DNA from: Limnomonas spitsbergensis
Lineage: Eukaryota > Chlorophyta > Chlorophyceae > Chlamydomonadales
DNA: 64,000 bases
NCBI GenBank assembly: GCA_037349105.1
Contig: JAYJMM010000080.1
Coordinates: forward strand, 1,116,001-1,180,000
Reading direction: 5' to 3'
Shown: positions 43,074 to 54,000 of the stretch, one piece after another
Position numbering within the stretch: the first letter of the stretch is position 1
Layout: every line of letters begins with the position of its first letter
Made by a program: the position numbers and the translations under genes
Notes under the pieces: model-generated
Databases searched by the model: none
What the model was told of the DNA's origin: nothing
The model's input: only the letters and a program-made list of their open reading frames with translations

Positions 43074-44190
43074 CCTGTCCCAAGTCAATGACCTTGCATG
43101 AAATTCAAACTCACAATGGACTAATAATAGACCTTTCCTCAAACGTGGATTTTATCACGGATTGCTAGCTACCCTTAGCAACCCTACCTAGACTCAGCTC
43201 AGCTGTTTCCCGATAGATTACCAACGGTATCACCGTATATGTTTTCCAGGAGCCCTCATTCAGCTACATTTCAACTACCTCCTAGCCTCAGAACGGAAGC
43301 CTATGTGCGGCTAGACGTGATGCTTGGCTCTGTATATATGTGTGGGTTTATTTATCAAGGTTTGATTCAATCCATTCAGGCCTTCAGTAAACGCGGGGTG
43401 GCCCGCCAATAAGTAAATGAAAGCTGATGGTTGAAAACTTAGCAATTAGCAGTATCTATCCAACCTTTTCGACTAAGATATTTTAAAGGTTCCTTGGTTT
43501 TTTAGCTTCCCAAATCCCAACGCACCTTTCTCCGTTTCTTCATTTTTTCGTTTTGCACTGCCTTGGCCCATTCGAAGAACTAAGGCTCCTGGGTGAATGC
43601 TTTGACAATGCCGCAACAACTTCAGTAGTACGCTACTATGCTGCTCCAGCCACATACTACATAAATATCTTGCCTATCTTAATCTCTTTTTGCCTTTCTT
43701 TCTTCGGGTGCTTGGAGACGTTGGCATGTTCATATTACTTTCTTTATGTGTTTGCAGTCCCTAGCATGTTATCATTCTTGTTGTCAAATATATTGTTAGT
43801 GGAATATCTTAAGATGCGGCATAGGAACTCCTTTCCCCTCCGCGCGGCCAACTCCCAGTACCGGTGGATGGCGGTGTGTCTTTACGTGCTCAAGCCAGTG
43901 TGCTTCTCTACAGTACTTGTCTCACCTTGTTTTTAACCCATAGTATATTGTGTGTGTGTGCATGGATTCAGTAGATCTGTCACGCGCCGCATCATGTGTC
44001 CGTCCCTGCTCAGGCACACAACAAATATCAGCACACTCGAGTGCATGCCCTCCGACGGAAGTATGCGTCCGTTGTCTTTCACTACCTCTTGCGTCACATG
44101 GCATTGAAGGTTTTCCTCCCTCATTTCGTTTGCGGGTACTTCACGTGTGCTTCTCTAATCTTCGTGCATGCATGCTCTGTCTGACCTTTA
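43074..44190. other. Intergenic region left of the mitochondrial insertion
   Basis: No supported gene. An open frame at 43553-43936 encodes a hydrophobic peptide with no recognisable motif and lies in AT-richer sequence. It could equally be random. The junction to mitochondrial-like DNA lies near 44190, judged from the appearance of the palindrome repeat words seen at 44,880-45,560. Confidence 0.35.
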
Positions 44191-44887
44191 TAAAAACGAG
44201 GCCAAAGTGGAACACTTTAGGGGGGCTCCTTTGCCTCTCCAATTCTCTAAAGACGTGGAGGACGCCTTCAGGGCACCTAGCAATCCCGTTGGCTCTCTAA
44301 AGCGTGTTACCGTAGGGGACCCCAATTTAATTCGAGGTGTTACAAAACAGGCGCCTCCACTTAGTGGAGGACTAGTTTTGGGCAACTCTTACATTGGAAG
44401 TGCTTCTTCTGATCGAATAAACGCACGATTTCGTAATCATTGTATTCACGGTACAGGAAGTAATGTGCGATTACAACGCGCCATACAAAAATATGGTTTA
44501 GAGTGTTTTAGTTTTTTAATCCTAGAGTATTTTCCAGGTTTCGTACATAAAGAAGATTTGCGCCAAGCGCATCTTAAGTTATTGTCGAGGGAAACTTATT
44601 ATATTCAAACATTCAACCCTGAGTATAATTTTTTAAAGATAGGCGGTTCCTCTTTAGGATATTCTCATAATGAAGATACCAAGGAAAAGATGCAGTTAAA
44701 TTATTCTCAAGCACCTGCATGGTCGGTGCCGACCATGCAGGCACGTCGGGACCAAATAGGGAAAAAAAAACAAGAGGTTACGCCGTGGCTCTGCTGCTAC
44801 ACCTACGGTGCAGCAGAGGGCCACAGGCGGGCCTCCGCGCTTCACGTCTTTAAAGCGCAGGTGAAGAAGCGTGGCCCTAAGAATTAA
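44168..44887 (+). pseudogene. GIY-YIG homing endonuclease ORF of a mitochondrial intron, 5' part disrupted
   Basis: The open frame encodes 239 residues, but only about residues 72-180 look like protein. They show NSYIGSASSDRINARFRNHC (YIG strand and catalytic Arg region), then LLSRETYYIQTFNPEYNF (the catalytic Glu helix) and SLGYSHNEDTKEKM, a NUMOD3-type DNA-binding motif. The canonical GIY strand upstream is missing; palindrome-repeat sequence ('cctccacttagtggagg') sits in its place. The 3' end also runs into palindrome repeats. Such enzymes cleave intronless alleles to spread group I introns. Its place directly upstream of a cob exon says it belonged to a cob intron. In nuclear DNA it should be inert. 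Confidence 0.8.
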
Positions 44888-45560
44888 ATTTGGAGGTAGA
44901 AGCGTGGCGCGCTTCTACCTCCAAATTTAATTCGAAGGGTTACCCGGGGTCTACTCCACCAAAGGCGCCCAAAACTAGCCCTCTCACCGAAACCCGCACC
45001 CCCCCACTGTGGGGGGGTGCGGGTTTCGGTGATCCTCCGCTAGGTGAGGGGACCTCGTCTGCAAGCAGACGAGGTCCCCTCACTACGCGGAGGGACACGA
45101 AGTGGAGGACGCTAGTTTTGTAGCCCCTCGAATTAAATTAGGGTCCCAGGACGGTACGCGCTTTTTAGAATCATCGGAACTGCTAAGGTGCCCTGAGGGA
45201 ACCCCGGGGTCACTCCACCTTTGGTGGAGGAGACCCCGGGTAACCCTTCGAATAAAATTTGGGTCCCAGACGGTAGAAGCGCTACACGCGCATTACCGTC
45301 TGGGACCCAAATTTTATTCTTAGGGCACCACAGCAATTCCGATGATTCAAAAAAGCGCGGGGTGCGTGTAGCGCCTTTACCATCCTGGGACCCTAATTTA
45401 ATTCTTGGTGGAGTGACAAAGCATCCCGGGATGCTTTGTTCCCCCAAAGGGGGGCTCCGCTTCTTCACCTGCGCTTCACGTCTTTAAAGCGCAGGTGAAG
45501 AAGCGGAGCCCCCCTTTGGGGGCCACGCTTCTTCACCTGCGCTTTAAAGACGTGAAGCGC
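44881..45560. repeat. Cluster of long perfect hairpins (mitochondrial-type palindromes)
   Basis: Perfect inverted repeats: 44881-44933 (24-bp stem, 5-nt loop), 44985-45031 (22-bp stem, 3-nt loop), 45045-45082 (18-bp stem, 2-nt loop), 45250-45319 (26-bp stem) and 45442-45521 (35-bp stem). Words such as 'gggtcccagacgg', 'aattaaatt' and 'acctgcgctttaaagacg' recur in both orientations. This fits the palindromic repeats reported in inflated volvocalean organelle genomes. Confidence 0.95.
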
Positions 45561-45774
45561 GGAGGGCGCCCAGAGCAATAACTATTATTCTCTAAAGACG
45601 CAGAAGGCGGGCCTCGGGTACCCAGAGGGGAGTCGTGAGGTCGCTTACAATAAGTATACGGCCCTAATCTAAGGCCTTAACTTCGAAACCTACCCATATC
45701 GGGGGCCCCCACTAGCTTCTGGATTTAAGCGGGGACAGGTAGTAGTTGTTAACTAAATTAGGGTTGGGTTTTAG

Positions 45775-46377
45775 CAAATGTCTTTTTGGGGCGCGACCGT
45801 AATAACAAGTTTAGCTACAGTAATACCCGTTGTAGGAAAGGAAATAGTTCATTGGTTATGAGGAGGTTTCAGCATAGATCATCCAACCTTAAACCGTTTT
45901 TATAGTTTCCATTACACTTTACCATTTATATTAGCTGGTTTAAGTATTTTTCATATCGCAGCATTACACCAATATGGTAGTACTAATCCATTAGGTATTA
46001 ATACTCAAAGCAGCACTATTCATTTTGGTACTTATTTTGCTAGTAAAGATTTATTAGCACTTTTATTTTTATTATTAGTGTTTGCTATTTTAGTCTTTTT
46101 CTATCCTGAATATTTAGCTCATCCCGATAATTTAATACCAGCTAATCCTTATTCTACACCTCAACACATTGTACCCGAATGGTATTTCTTGTGGGTTTAT
46201 GCTATATTACGTAGTATTCCTAATAAAGCTGTAGGGGTTATTGCGATTGGTTTAGTATTTGCCAGTTTAATAAGCTTACCTTTTTTAAGTGTTGTACAAG
46301 TAGGATCTCCTCGTTTTCATGAGTCTGATACCACTATTATCCTCGAATATAAATCAAATTTCTTAAATTCGCAGTAA
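45775..46377 (+). pseudogene. cob: Mitochondrial cytochrome b, C-terminal half (3' exon)
   Basis: 200 residues to a TAA stop, starting with Gln-Met-Ser (QMSFWGATVIT), the sequence that follows 'GYVLPWG' in cytochrome b. The preceding bases 'gggttttag' end in G, as a group I intron would. Visible landmarks are the two haem-ligand histidines in FHYTLPF and IFHIAALHQ, the STNPLG loop, the Qo-site motif PEWY and AILRSIPNK. Cytochrome b is the membrane core of respiratory complex III. Codon use is AT rich, unlike the neighbours. One codon (45859-45861) is TGA at the invariant Trp of LWGGF; the other Trp codons are TGG. The 5' half of the gene is absent, so it cannot work here. Confidence 0.93.
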
Positions 46378-46380
46378 TAT

Positions 46381-47435
46381 ATGTAAACAACATCAGTGCG
46401 GCCACGCAACGGTTGGGCCATATGTATGGGATTTCACCCTAGTCGACCGGCTTTCTGAAGCCTTTCAGTGGCTTAAGCAGATAGTTCTGCAAAATTAATA
46501 TACCAGGTTTTGGCTGAAGGATAGCTGAATATAAAACAGCGCTCTGCATAAATTGTTGTGTCAAAAGGTTCGGTTGCGTATGATTCTAACAGTCTGGTTC
46601 GTAAAGGAAGACACTGAGGGCACGAGAAGAAGAAAAAAGAGAAACATACGGGAAATGTCGCACCTTAAAGCAGTAACTGCAATACTATGGTAAATACCGT
46701 GAACTCCTGTCAGGACGCCTTAGAGAGGCGTCCTCTACTCACAAATACGGTACAGCGCCGTACACTCAGGCTCCTTGTACTACATACAAGGGCTGTTTAA
46801 CAAGATAAGAAAGGCACAGCCCTAGTAGGAGAGTCTTCCTGTCTAGGGCCTGACTGGGTGTCCCTGTCTCGTGGGTACCGCCCCTACTACTTTACTCGCC
46901 CCCCGCTCCCCAGCGTTAAGCCATCCAGGCATGCGCTGGGAGCCGGAAAAGGGGTGGTACTGAAAGAACTTCTGGAAAATATGTACGTAGAAGCTCAATC
47001 TTTTTAGCAAATCTGCCTGGTTCAGGCCTTCTTCAAAAAGAAAAATTCCACAGAGTTCAGCTGCTGATGCGCACATGCGCGGAATCCTACAAATCCTAAC
47101 TGTTCAGCCCACTACTGGCTAGCAAACAGAGTTCTCTCCAAATTCATCAGGGCAGGCTAAGAATAACCGCTGCTCTCGCCCCACTGCGCCATAGACACCT
47201 GGTCTTCAAGGCCACAGGAAATGTGCGCCGTAGCAACGGGGTCTGCCCCCCGCTGTGTTATCAACACACGAACTGACTAATTATCTTCATCCATCATCAT
47301 ATCCAGCATATGTACTACTGCAGCTTTGCTGCTACAGTTATTTGAGAAACAAATTTCAGCCGAGCCGTGCTGCGTCTGAAGGCCTCTTCTGCTATGCAGA
47401 CGCTTGCCCGCTCTGGGCTTGGCCTTCCCTGAGGA
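46381..47435. other. Region between cob fragment and retroelement integrase
   Basis: No gene. Local hairpins occur at about 46720-46736 ('aggacgcct/aggcgtcct') and 46774-46793 ('ccttgta/tacaagg'). This is where the 3' LTR or 3' UTR of the minus-strand element should lie. I could not match it by eye to the sequence on the other side of the element (61.8-63.1 kb), so no LTR is called. Confidence 0.4.
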
Positions 47436-49477
47436 TCAGGTCTGAGTAGAACCTTCAAGTGCTGACTCCTCTTCCTCCTTTGCTGCTTCCTTGGCCACCT
47501 TAGCCCTTCTTGCAACTGCCCTAGGGGTGACATTGGCCTCTCCCCTGCCAGTGGTGTACGAGATGTCGTACAACCCGTTCGCCATTGGCCTTGCGATGCC
47601 CCGCTCCATTTGCCTTGTTGCTGGGTTGGTGGCCATAATTTCCACCTCAGGCTTGTCCATGACATTGGCCTCTGGAGCAGCTCTGGCAGCCGCTCTGGCT
47701 GCTGGGCTAGGCCGCCCCTGGCCCCCCACACTGTGGGCTTCCGTAGCGGGCCCTGCTATCGCAGCGGGCCCAGCTCCCTTGTCTTCAGGCGTGCACCTTG
47801 GGCACACCCACTCGCCTTCAGGCACTTCTTCGAGTGCCGGTACCAAGCAATCCATGTGCCAACCTGTGTTGCAGACATCGCACAAAAGCATCACTTCCCC
47901 GCGATCAGGCAGCTGGCACACCTCGCAGGACAGGCTGTTATTGGGCCTGGTTCCACTGAAATCAATCACTCCCCTGAGATTGGGCAAGTGGCACGGCGAA
48001 CAATTGACAGCATTCTCTGTTACTGTGAGGCCATCTGCCCCCTCCAGCACCAAGGTTCCCGTCGCCCCCAGCTTCTTTACCCTGAGAATCTCAGGTCTAG
48101 CCTTGGGATCGAGGCTGCGGCGCTCAGATGAGTACCTCACATACACGTAATCTCCCTCTGTGAAACGCCTGACCTGGGGGACATACCCTCCCCCACGGAT
48201 GCGTGCGTACCGCAGCTTGTCACGGTGCTGCGCAATTTTTAGATGCTCACCCGCGACTGGCAGTGCCTCCTTGATCCTGGCCACTCTGGCCAAGAGCATG
48301 TCTGCCGCCTCCTCTGCTGTTGCTACCTTGGCTGTGTTCCACAGGTCCGCCCCCACTCTGGAGGGGAAGGTGGGTTTCTGCCCGAACAGCACCTCGTACG
48401 GCGCCATGCGCGTGGACTGCTGCGGCGAGCATCGGAAGCCGAGGGCAACCCAAGGCACCATTTTGTCCCAGGATTCGTCGCTGCTGCCCTCCTCGCAACA
48501 CTTGCGCAGTCCTGCCTTGAGGGTCTGGACAGCCCTCTCTGACAGCCCGTCTGCCTGGGGGTGGTTGGCAGAAGTGGTGCGGTGATCAATGAAGCAATCC
48601 AGCAACATGTCTTGGAATTCACCCTGGAGCTCGGTCCCCTGGTCTGTCACCACCTCTGCGCATCCCCCGAATCTTGCGACTACATTTTGAAAGAAAGCCA
48701 AGGCCGTCACATCTGACGCCTTGCTTGGAATGGGGATCAACTCCACCCATTTGGAGTAATGCTCCACACATACCATCACAAACCGATTGCCCCTGGAAGT
48801 GGTTGTGAATGGTCCACACAGGTCTACTCCCCATCGGAAAATAACCCTTCAATGGGTAGAGGGTGCAGGTCGGGCTGCGTGTGATTGAACGTGGATGCCC
48901 TGGCCCTGTCACACACACCACATTCCTGCACCACCTTCTTGACTGCTGCTCTGAGCCCCCGCCACCAGTGTTGCTGCATGACCATGAAATCCGTGCGGTG
49001 GCTGCCAAAATGGCCCGTACCAGCATGGGCTTCCTGGATCACTGTCAGTCTGTCCTCTGGCCTGGGCACCACGCAACGTCTACCGTCGGGCATGATTCTC
49101 ATCAGTACTCCTCCCCTCTCTGATTCCCACTGGAATGGAGCGGCTCTGCGCTGCACCCTGGTCTGCTCTCCTAGCTCTGTTCCTGGGCCATGTGTTTTCT
49201 CGCGGAGAAACTGCAACACCGGCTCATCTGCCCACACATCCACCCTGACCGATGGCCCTGCATGACATCCTGGAGGATCTCTCTCACCCCTTTTGTCCCC
49301 TGTCACATCGTTGCCAGCAGCTGCTTCTGCCACAGGCGTGTTCCCACCTGGTTCTTGTGCTGCGTCGGCCCAATCTGCCGCAGCAGACTCTCCCAGGCAC
49401 TGTCTGTGCGACGCGGCTACTTCCCCACTGCCAGAGCACGCGTTTCCTGCGGTGGCAAGGGCGTAGTGGCTGGACAT
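47436..49477 (-). CDS. Integrase with C-terminal PHD finger
   Basis: The first part (49477-48824) starts at an ATG right after an in-frame TAA and has the integrase H2C2 zinc-binding motif (HAGTGHFGSHRT ... CGVC). A one-base slip near 48838-48842, in a short T run of the coding strand, shifts the frame. The core then continues with WGVDLCGPF (first Asp), VVTDQGTELQGEF (second Asp) and DGLSERAVQTLK (Glu), a complete DDE triad that joins cDNA to the genome. After an SH3-like segment (EGDYVYVRY, ARPEILRVKKLG) comes a PHD finger at ~47800-47945 (CEVCQL, LLCDVCNTGWHMDCL, WVCPRC), a module that reads histone H3 tails. Chromoviruses carry a chromodomain at this place, so the PHD finger may target insertion to certain chromatin. 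Confidence 0.88.
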
Positions 49478-51047
49478 TTAAGTTGCACCAAGCGCAGGAT
49501 CCCTGTCCGGACCCTGCAGCCGTGCTCTGCGTTTCAACTCCTCTGGTATGATTTTAGCACACGTGAGCGCGACATTGAGCCATGCTCCTAGTGCCCATGA
49601 ATCCATGCACCTGCCCAGGGCTGCCCTCCTGGCGACCTCTGGGAAGTCTGGGCGGGGCAACGTGGACCCCACTGCGTACCCCATGGCACGTCCACGTTCG
49701 TTTGCATTGGGCTCATGTAGTTCTCCCATGGGTCTGTACACCATCCCATTCTGCCCGTTCCTGAAAGAATATGATGCGGGAGTTGCCATCAAGCAGGGCA
49801 GCACGCACCCTCCTGGGCTGTCCTGTCACATTGATACGATACCCCCCATTGTCTGGGCATGCGACCACCTGGGCCTTGCTGCCCTTGTCCAGAATGTCGT
49901 CTACGACTCCCTTGTGGGGCCTTTCCGATGCACAAATCACATATTCAATATCCGCTGCTGGGGCGATGTTCCCCCAGTAGTTGCGTGTGCGGTGGGCGTA
50001 AGACCCCACCTGCGCCGCATCAAACAGTGCAGGTGTCCCCAGGACCCTGCACACCTCATGAAAAACATCCACACTTGCCTTTGCACTCTTCTGATTTAAC
50101 TGCATCGCTACGTTTTGAATCAGGTATGCGGGCGGCCTAGGCCTCTGCAGGATCTGCAATGTGCCCAACAACTTGACTAACGGGAAGAAAGACTTGCTTC
50201 TTTCCCCTGCGAGTCCACGCCCCTTGCCTGCTGACGAGAGATCCTGGCACTCCCAGCCTGTTACCATGAACCACTGGCGCCCGTCCCTGGCGCCTGCCCC
50301 CTGGAGGTGCTCCGCCGTAATGGCATACACATCTTGGGGCAGCGCTCTGAATGTTTCCTCAAACGCTTTGACTGGGAGCAACTGGGGATATTGCTTGTGC
50401 AACTGCACCAGGCGACCCCCTGCGATCTCCCTCACTTCCTCACTGATATCCGCATACAGGTACCGCACCACTGGGATACCTGCCTTGAGCACCATTTCCA
50501 AACCCGAGCACATACCTCCAAAGGGCTCGAAAAGGACTACTCCCTCCGCCTCCATGGCCTGCACAGCCTGGACCGGTAGGCACATTGTGTCCACTCCCTG
50601 CGTGCCGCAGTAGCCTGGTAGATCCTCCATGGAGTAAGCGAACGCTCCTTGGCGATCCCTGAGGCTCTGCTCAAGGCTCTCCTGCTGTTCCGCAGTGAAG
50701 TCAGGGTGCTGGCCCAGCAGCCACCCCTCCTTGGTTTTGACGAACTCCGAGGGCGGTTCCACCACTCCCCCCGGCTGGAACATGTCGATCATCTCCGCCG
50801 CCTGCGGGTCGTCCTCCGCGGGCGGCTCTTCCCTGCCAGTGCTGTTGCTGCGTTGCCAGTCCTCATGCTGGCTGTAGGCACCCCCAGTCCTGCTGGCACT
50901 CAGTCCCCATGGGGATGACTGCTGGCGGGCGCAACCATCCGGATGACAGCTTTGCTGCTGCCTCTTGACCGGACACAAAAGCCCCCTGGCTCGCTGTAAA
51001 TCCTTCACCCCGCACTCCCTGCCCGGTGGCTCGCGCCCCTGGTACAC
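49478..51047 (-). CDS. Retroelement-borne cytosine-5 DNA methyltransferase fused to a pre-RT linker
   Basis: The ORF 51047-49713 begins with a linker typical of the region just before Gypsy RT (PDFTAEQQESLEQSLRDRQG, then AFAYSMEDLPGY). A DNMT3/DRM-like methyltransferase follows directly: motif I VVLFEPFGGMCSGLEMVLKA (SAM binding), YLYADISEEVREIA, motif IV VTGWECQDLSSAGKGRGL with the catalytic Cys at residue 267, motif VI YLIQNVAMQ with Gln311 where ENV is usual, and motif VIII AHRTRNYWGN. Motifs IX-X (ERGRAMGYAVGSTLP, AALGRCMDSWALG) continue in the +1 frame at 49804-49478, so one frame change near 49.72-49.80 kb breaks or regulates the product. The enzyme would methylate cytosines in DNA, perhaps the element's own copies. 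The family call is firm; activity is uncertain because of P-to-E and E-to-Q changes. Confidence 0.88.
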
Positions 51048-54000
51048 ACACCGACAACAGGAGCCACACTAGTATGAGCTGGAGCGTCCCCGTAAGGATC
51101 CCCTTAAATGCTGTACAGGTCAGGAGTCCTCTGCAAGCTGGCAGCTGCCGCGCGTGTTCCTGCGGCTGGTGCGCTGTGGGCTGTACGCATGGCTCTGCAC
51201 TCTGCGCTGGCCTCTGCTGCCCTTTGGCCCACGTGATCTCCAGGTCTACCTGGCTGATCCTGAGTGGTAGGACCGGGCAGTCCTTTCCCGGCCTGCTGCC
51301 ACAGTCCCTGTCCGCGGCCGTCCTCTGCGCCTTCCTTGCGCGTCGCCTAGCCTTCTTTGACTTTTCCCCCCGCAACTCGGCTGTGTCAGCCCAAGCCGTA
51401 CCGGCCCTTTCTGGCCCTGCTCCTGGGTTCTGTCTTGTGTTGCCTTGTGCCAGCCGCTCCTGCCTGTGAGTGGCGCGCTGCACAGCCTTGCTGCTGCCTG
51501 CACACGCGGGTTCCTCTGGCCCCCAGCACTGTCGCATGGCTTCCCGAGCATTGGCAAACCGCCTCGCTGGGCCCTCCACCCCGCTGGTTCGGGCTTGGCT
51601 GCCCTCCCATGTGGCTGCGTCCCCAGCCCGGCCCATTGGCCTGGACTGCTGCCATCCTGGGGCCTGGCTGCTGCGACTGTCTGACGGCTGCTGGGTGGCT
51701 ACTCCCTTTGCTCCTGTCGTTCCCAGGGCTGATATTTTTCCTGCCAACTCCTCTTGCAGATCCCTGAGCGCTCGGTTGTACCCTCCCAATCTTGGATCCG
51801 TATCGGGTGCTGGCAGTGCTCTCAGCTGGAACCGCAGGCTGGACTCTTGGCCTGCTTCCTGCAGGCCTATGTCCTGCCTCCTCTGCTCGTCCAGCTGATC
51901 TACGAAGGTCTTCAGCACAGCTGTCCAGCATCCTGTACTGTACGCTGCTGGGTCACCCCAGGGTTCCCTTGCCTGTGCTGACACTGGCGTGCTGGAATGG
52001 GCATCCCCTGGGCGGTCACTGCCTGCTCCACAGGCTGTTGTGACCTCTGAGTCTGAGGTGTGTGGGGCTGCCGCCTGCTGCGGGTTGACCCCCACTGCGG
52101 CCCGGCGCGCCCCAACCTCCAGCTCCCTCCTGCTGCTGCTCTCCTCATCGCGCGCAGCCCTCTCCTGACTAACGCTGCTCATCCACTCTTGCCGTAGCTG
52201 TACCAACTCCTCCTCGAGGCCCCACCCTGGACTCCCTGGTCCTGGGCCTGCGTCGGTTGGCTCTTCCATCCTATCCGCATCCCTAGCATCTGCTCTTGTG
52301 ATGCTGATCCTCTCCGGGGACGGGGTTCCGTCAGCGCCCCACTCCTCTTCTGACTCTAAATCCTGCACCAGTGATGGTGGCCCTTCCGAAGGGTCTTCGC
52401 TCTCCCCTCCTAGCAGTCCCGTGCCCTCCTGGCGGGAGTGAAGCTCCTCGTTGGACCTTGGATCCCTGCTGTCCAGGTCTCCTGCAAGTGGTCTGCAGGT
52501 ACTGTCCGGGGGCGTCTGGGGCTCCGCCCGATCTCCGGGCTCCGTATCCAGTGCTGACTCCTCCATCTCCTCCATGGGCTCCAGCCATTCCCAAGAGGAT
52601 GCTGTTGCCCCGAGTGTGGTGACAAAAGCCACGTGCAGCTGCTCTGGTGGTTCGAACGTTTCCTGGATGGGTCCGTCGCTGTTGGCAGCGGGATCCCAAT
52701 AGTGGGATCCATGTCTGCCCACTATCCAGCGCCCCAGCACAGGTTGGTTTCTCAGTTCCTCCAGCTCCTCCTCGTAGGTGTCTGACCCTATCCCTCTGAA
52801 CAAGGGATGCAGCGTGCGCACCCGGGATGCAGCGTGCGCACCCGGTCTTGCCTCCACAGCTGCACTGTCATGACGTTTGCCTGCCAATAAGGCGCCACGC
52901 TGCTGGCCCTGTTGTCGCGCCACGCTCTCCTCTCCCAACGCACCCACTGGTGCACGCACGCTTCCAACCGCTCCACTGCGAACGGCGAGCGCGCTAGCTC
53001 CTCTTCTCCTTCCCACATGGACCCACTCATCTGCAGGAGACCTCTGGGTCCCATATGGCCATGTGGGGCAGTCTGTCACCTCCACCGGTGCCCACTGATC
53101 ATCCACTCTCCACACGTGCCGCATGGCTGCTGACAGCTGTCCCGGCAGCAGGTCCCGCTGCAGCGCCATGAGCATGACCGCCCACGTGGCTGGATCAGCT
53201 CCCCTCGCGTGTGTGTGTGCGTGGAACTCTGCCTCATCCACTGATGCGCACTTGGTGATCGCGACATTCCCTTCGCTCCTTGCGAACAGGAAGACTGGCA
53301 TGTCATCTTGCGATGCATGCATGTGGATCCATGCCTCAGAAACGGGCATTTCTCCCTCCTCCAGCTCCTCGTAGTAGTAAGATACCAGCTGCTGCACTGG
53401 GATGGCTGCCCTGGCATCCCCAGGAGCCACTCCCCACGGTACAGCCTGACCTGCGACCATCCTGGGAATGATGACTGACGCCTCAATGGTGGCCTCACAC
53501 CGCCTTGGCCTGCCGAGATGGCACAGCCCTGCCCCGTCGTAGGTTCCATCCGCTGACCCATCACCCCTTCCGTACCCTCCTATGGCCTGCACGGGCACGT
53601 AGAAAGCGCGGTCTCTGAGAGCGGGCTGTTCCATCAACTGATGGACACAGGCCTCTGCCCACGGCGTGCGCATGAACCCTGGCTGCGCGCCCTGCCACAC
53701 CCCCTCGGTGCGCATGCTGTCTGGCACGTCTGGGTGCGCCCTGTCGGCTGCGTCCACCGCTGTGATGCCTTCTTTGATGGCCAGGTCCACCATCTCGTGA
53801 ACGCAGTATGCGTAGATGGGGTGCCGTGACCACCCCCTCTGCATATAATCCGCCATCCTTGTGCTGGGCTGTATGAACCCCTTGAGTGCTGCGCCCAGCA
53901 GTACTGCTGACACCGCGTCCCACGGGAAAATCATTCTGGCCACGGCCTGCATGGCTGCTGCTATGTTTACGCACGTCTGCGCCCTGCCTCCCATGAGCCT

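Larger units (their letters stand above)
44190..46380 (+). other. Mitochondrial DNA insertion (NUMT-like) with cob intron and 3' exon
   Basis: The block has three parts: homing-endonuclease ORF, dense hairpin repeats, and an AT-rich cob exon. Its base composition and content differ sharply from the GC-rich flanks. No 5' cob exon was found upstream, so the insertion starts inside the intron. The right border is near 46380, but downstream sequence to about 46.7 kb could also be organellar. An assembly join between organelle and nuclear reads would give the same picture. Confidence 0.75.

Noticed and set aside
43553..43936. 127-codon hydrophobic ORF
   Set aside because: No motif, no homologue I recognise, and no support from neighbouring features. 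It could be random in AT-richer DNA.
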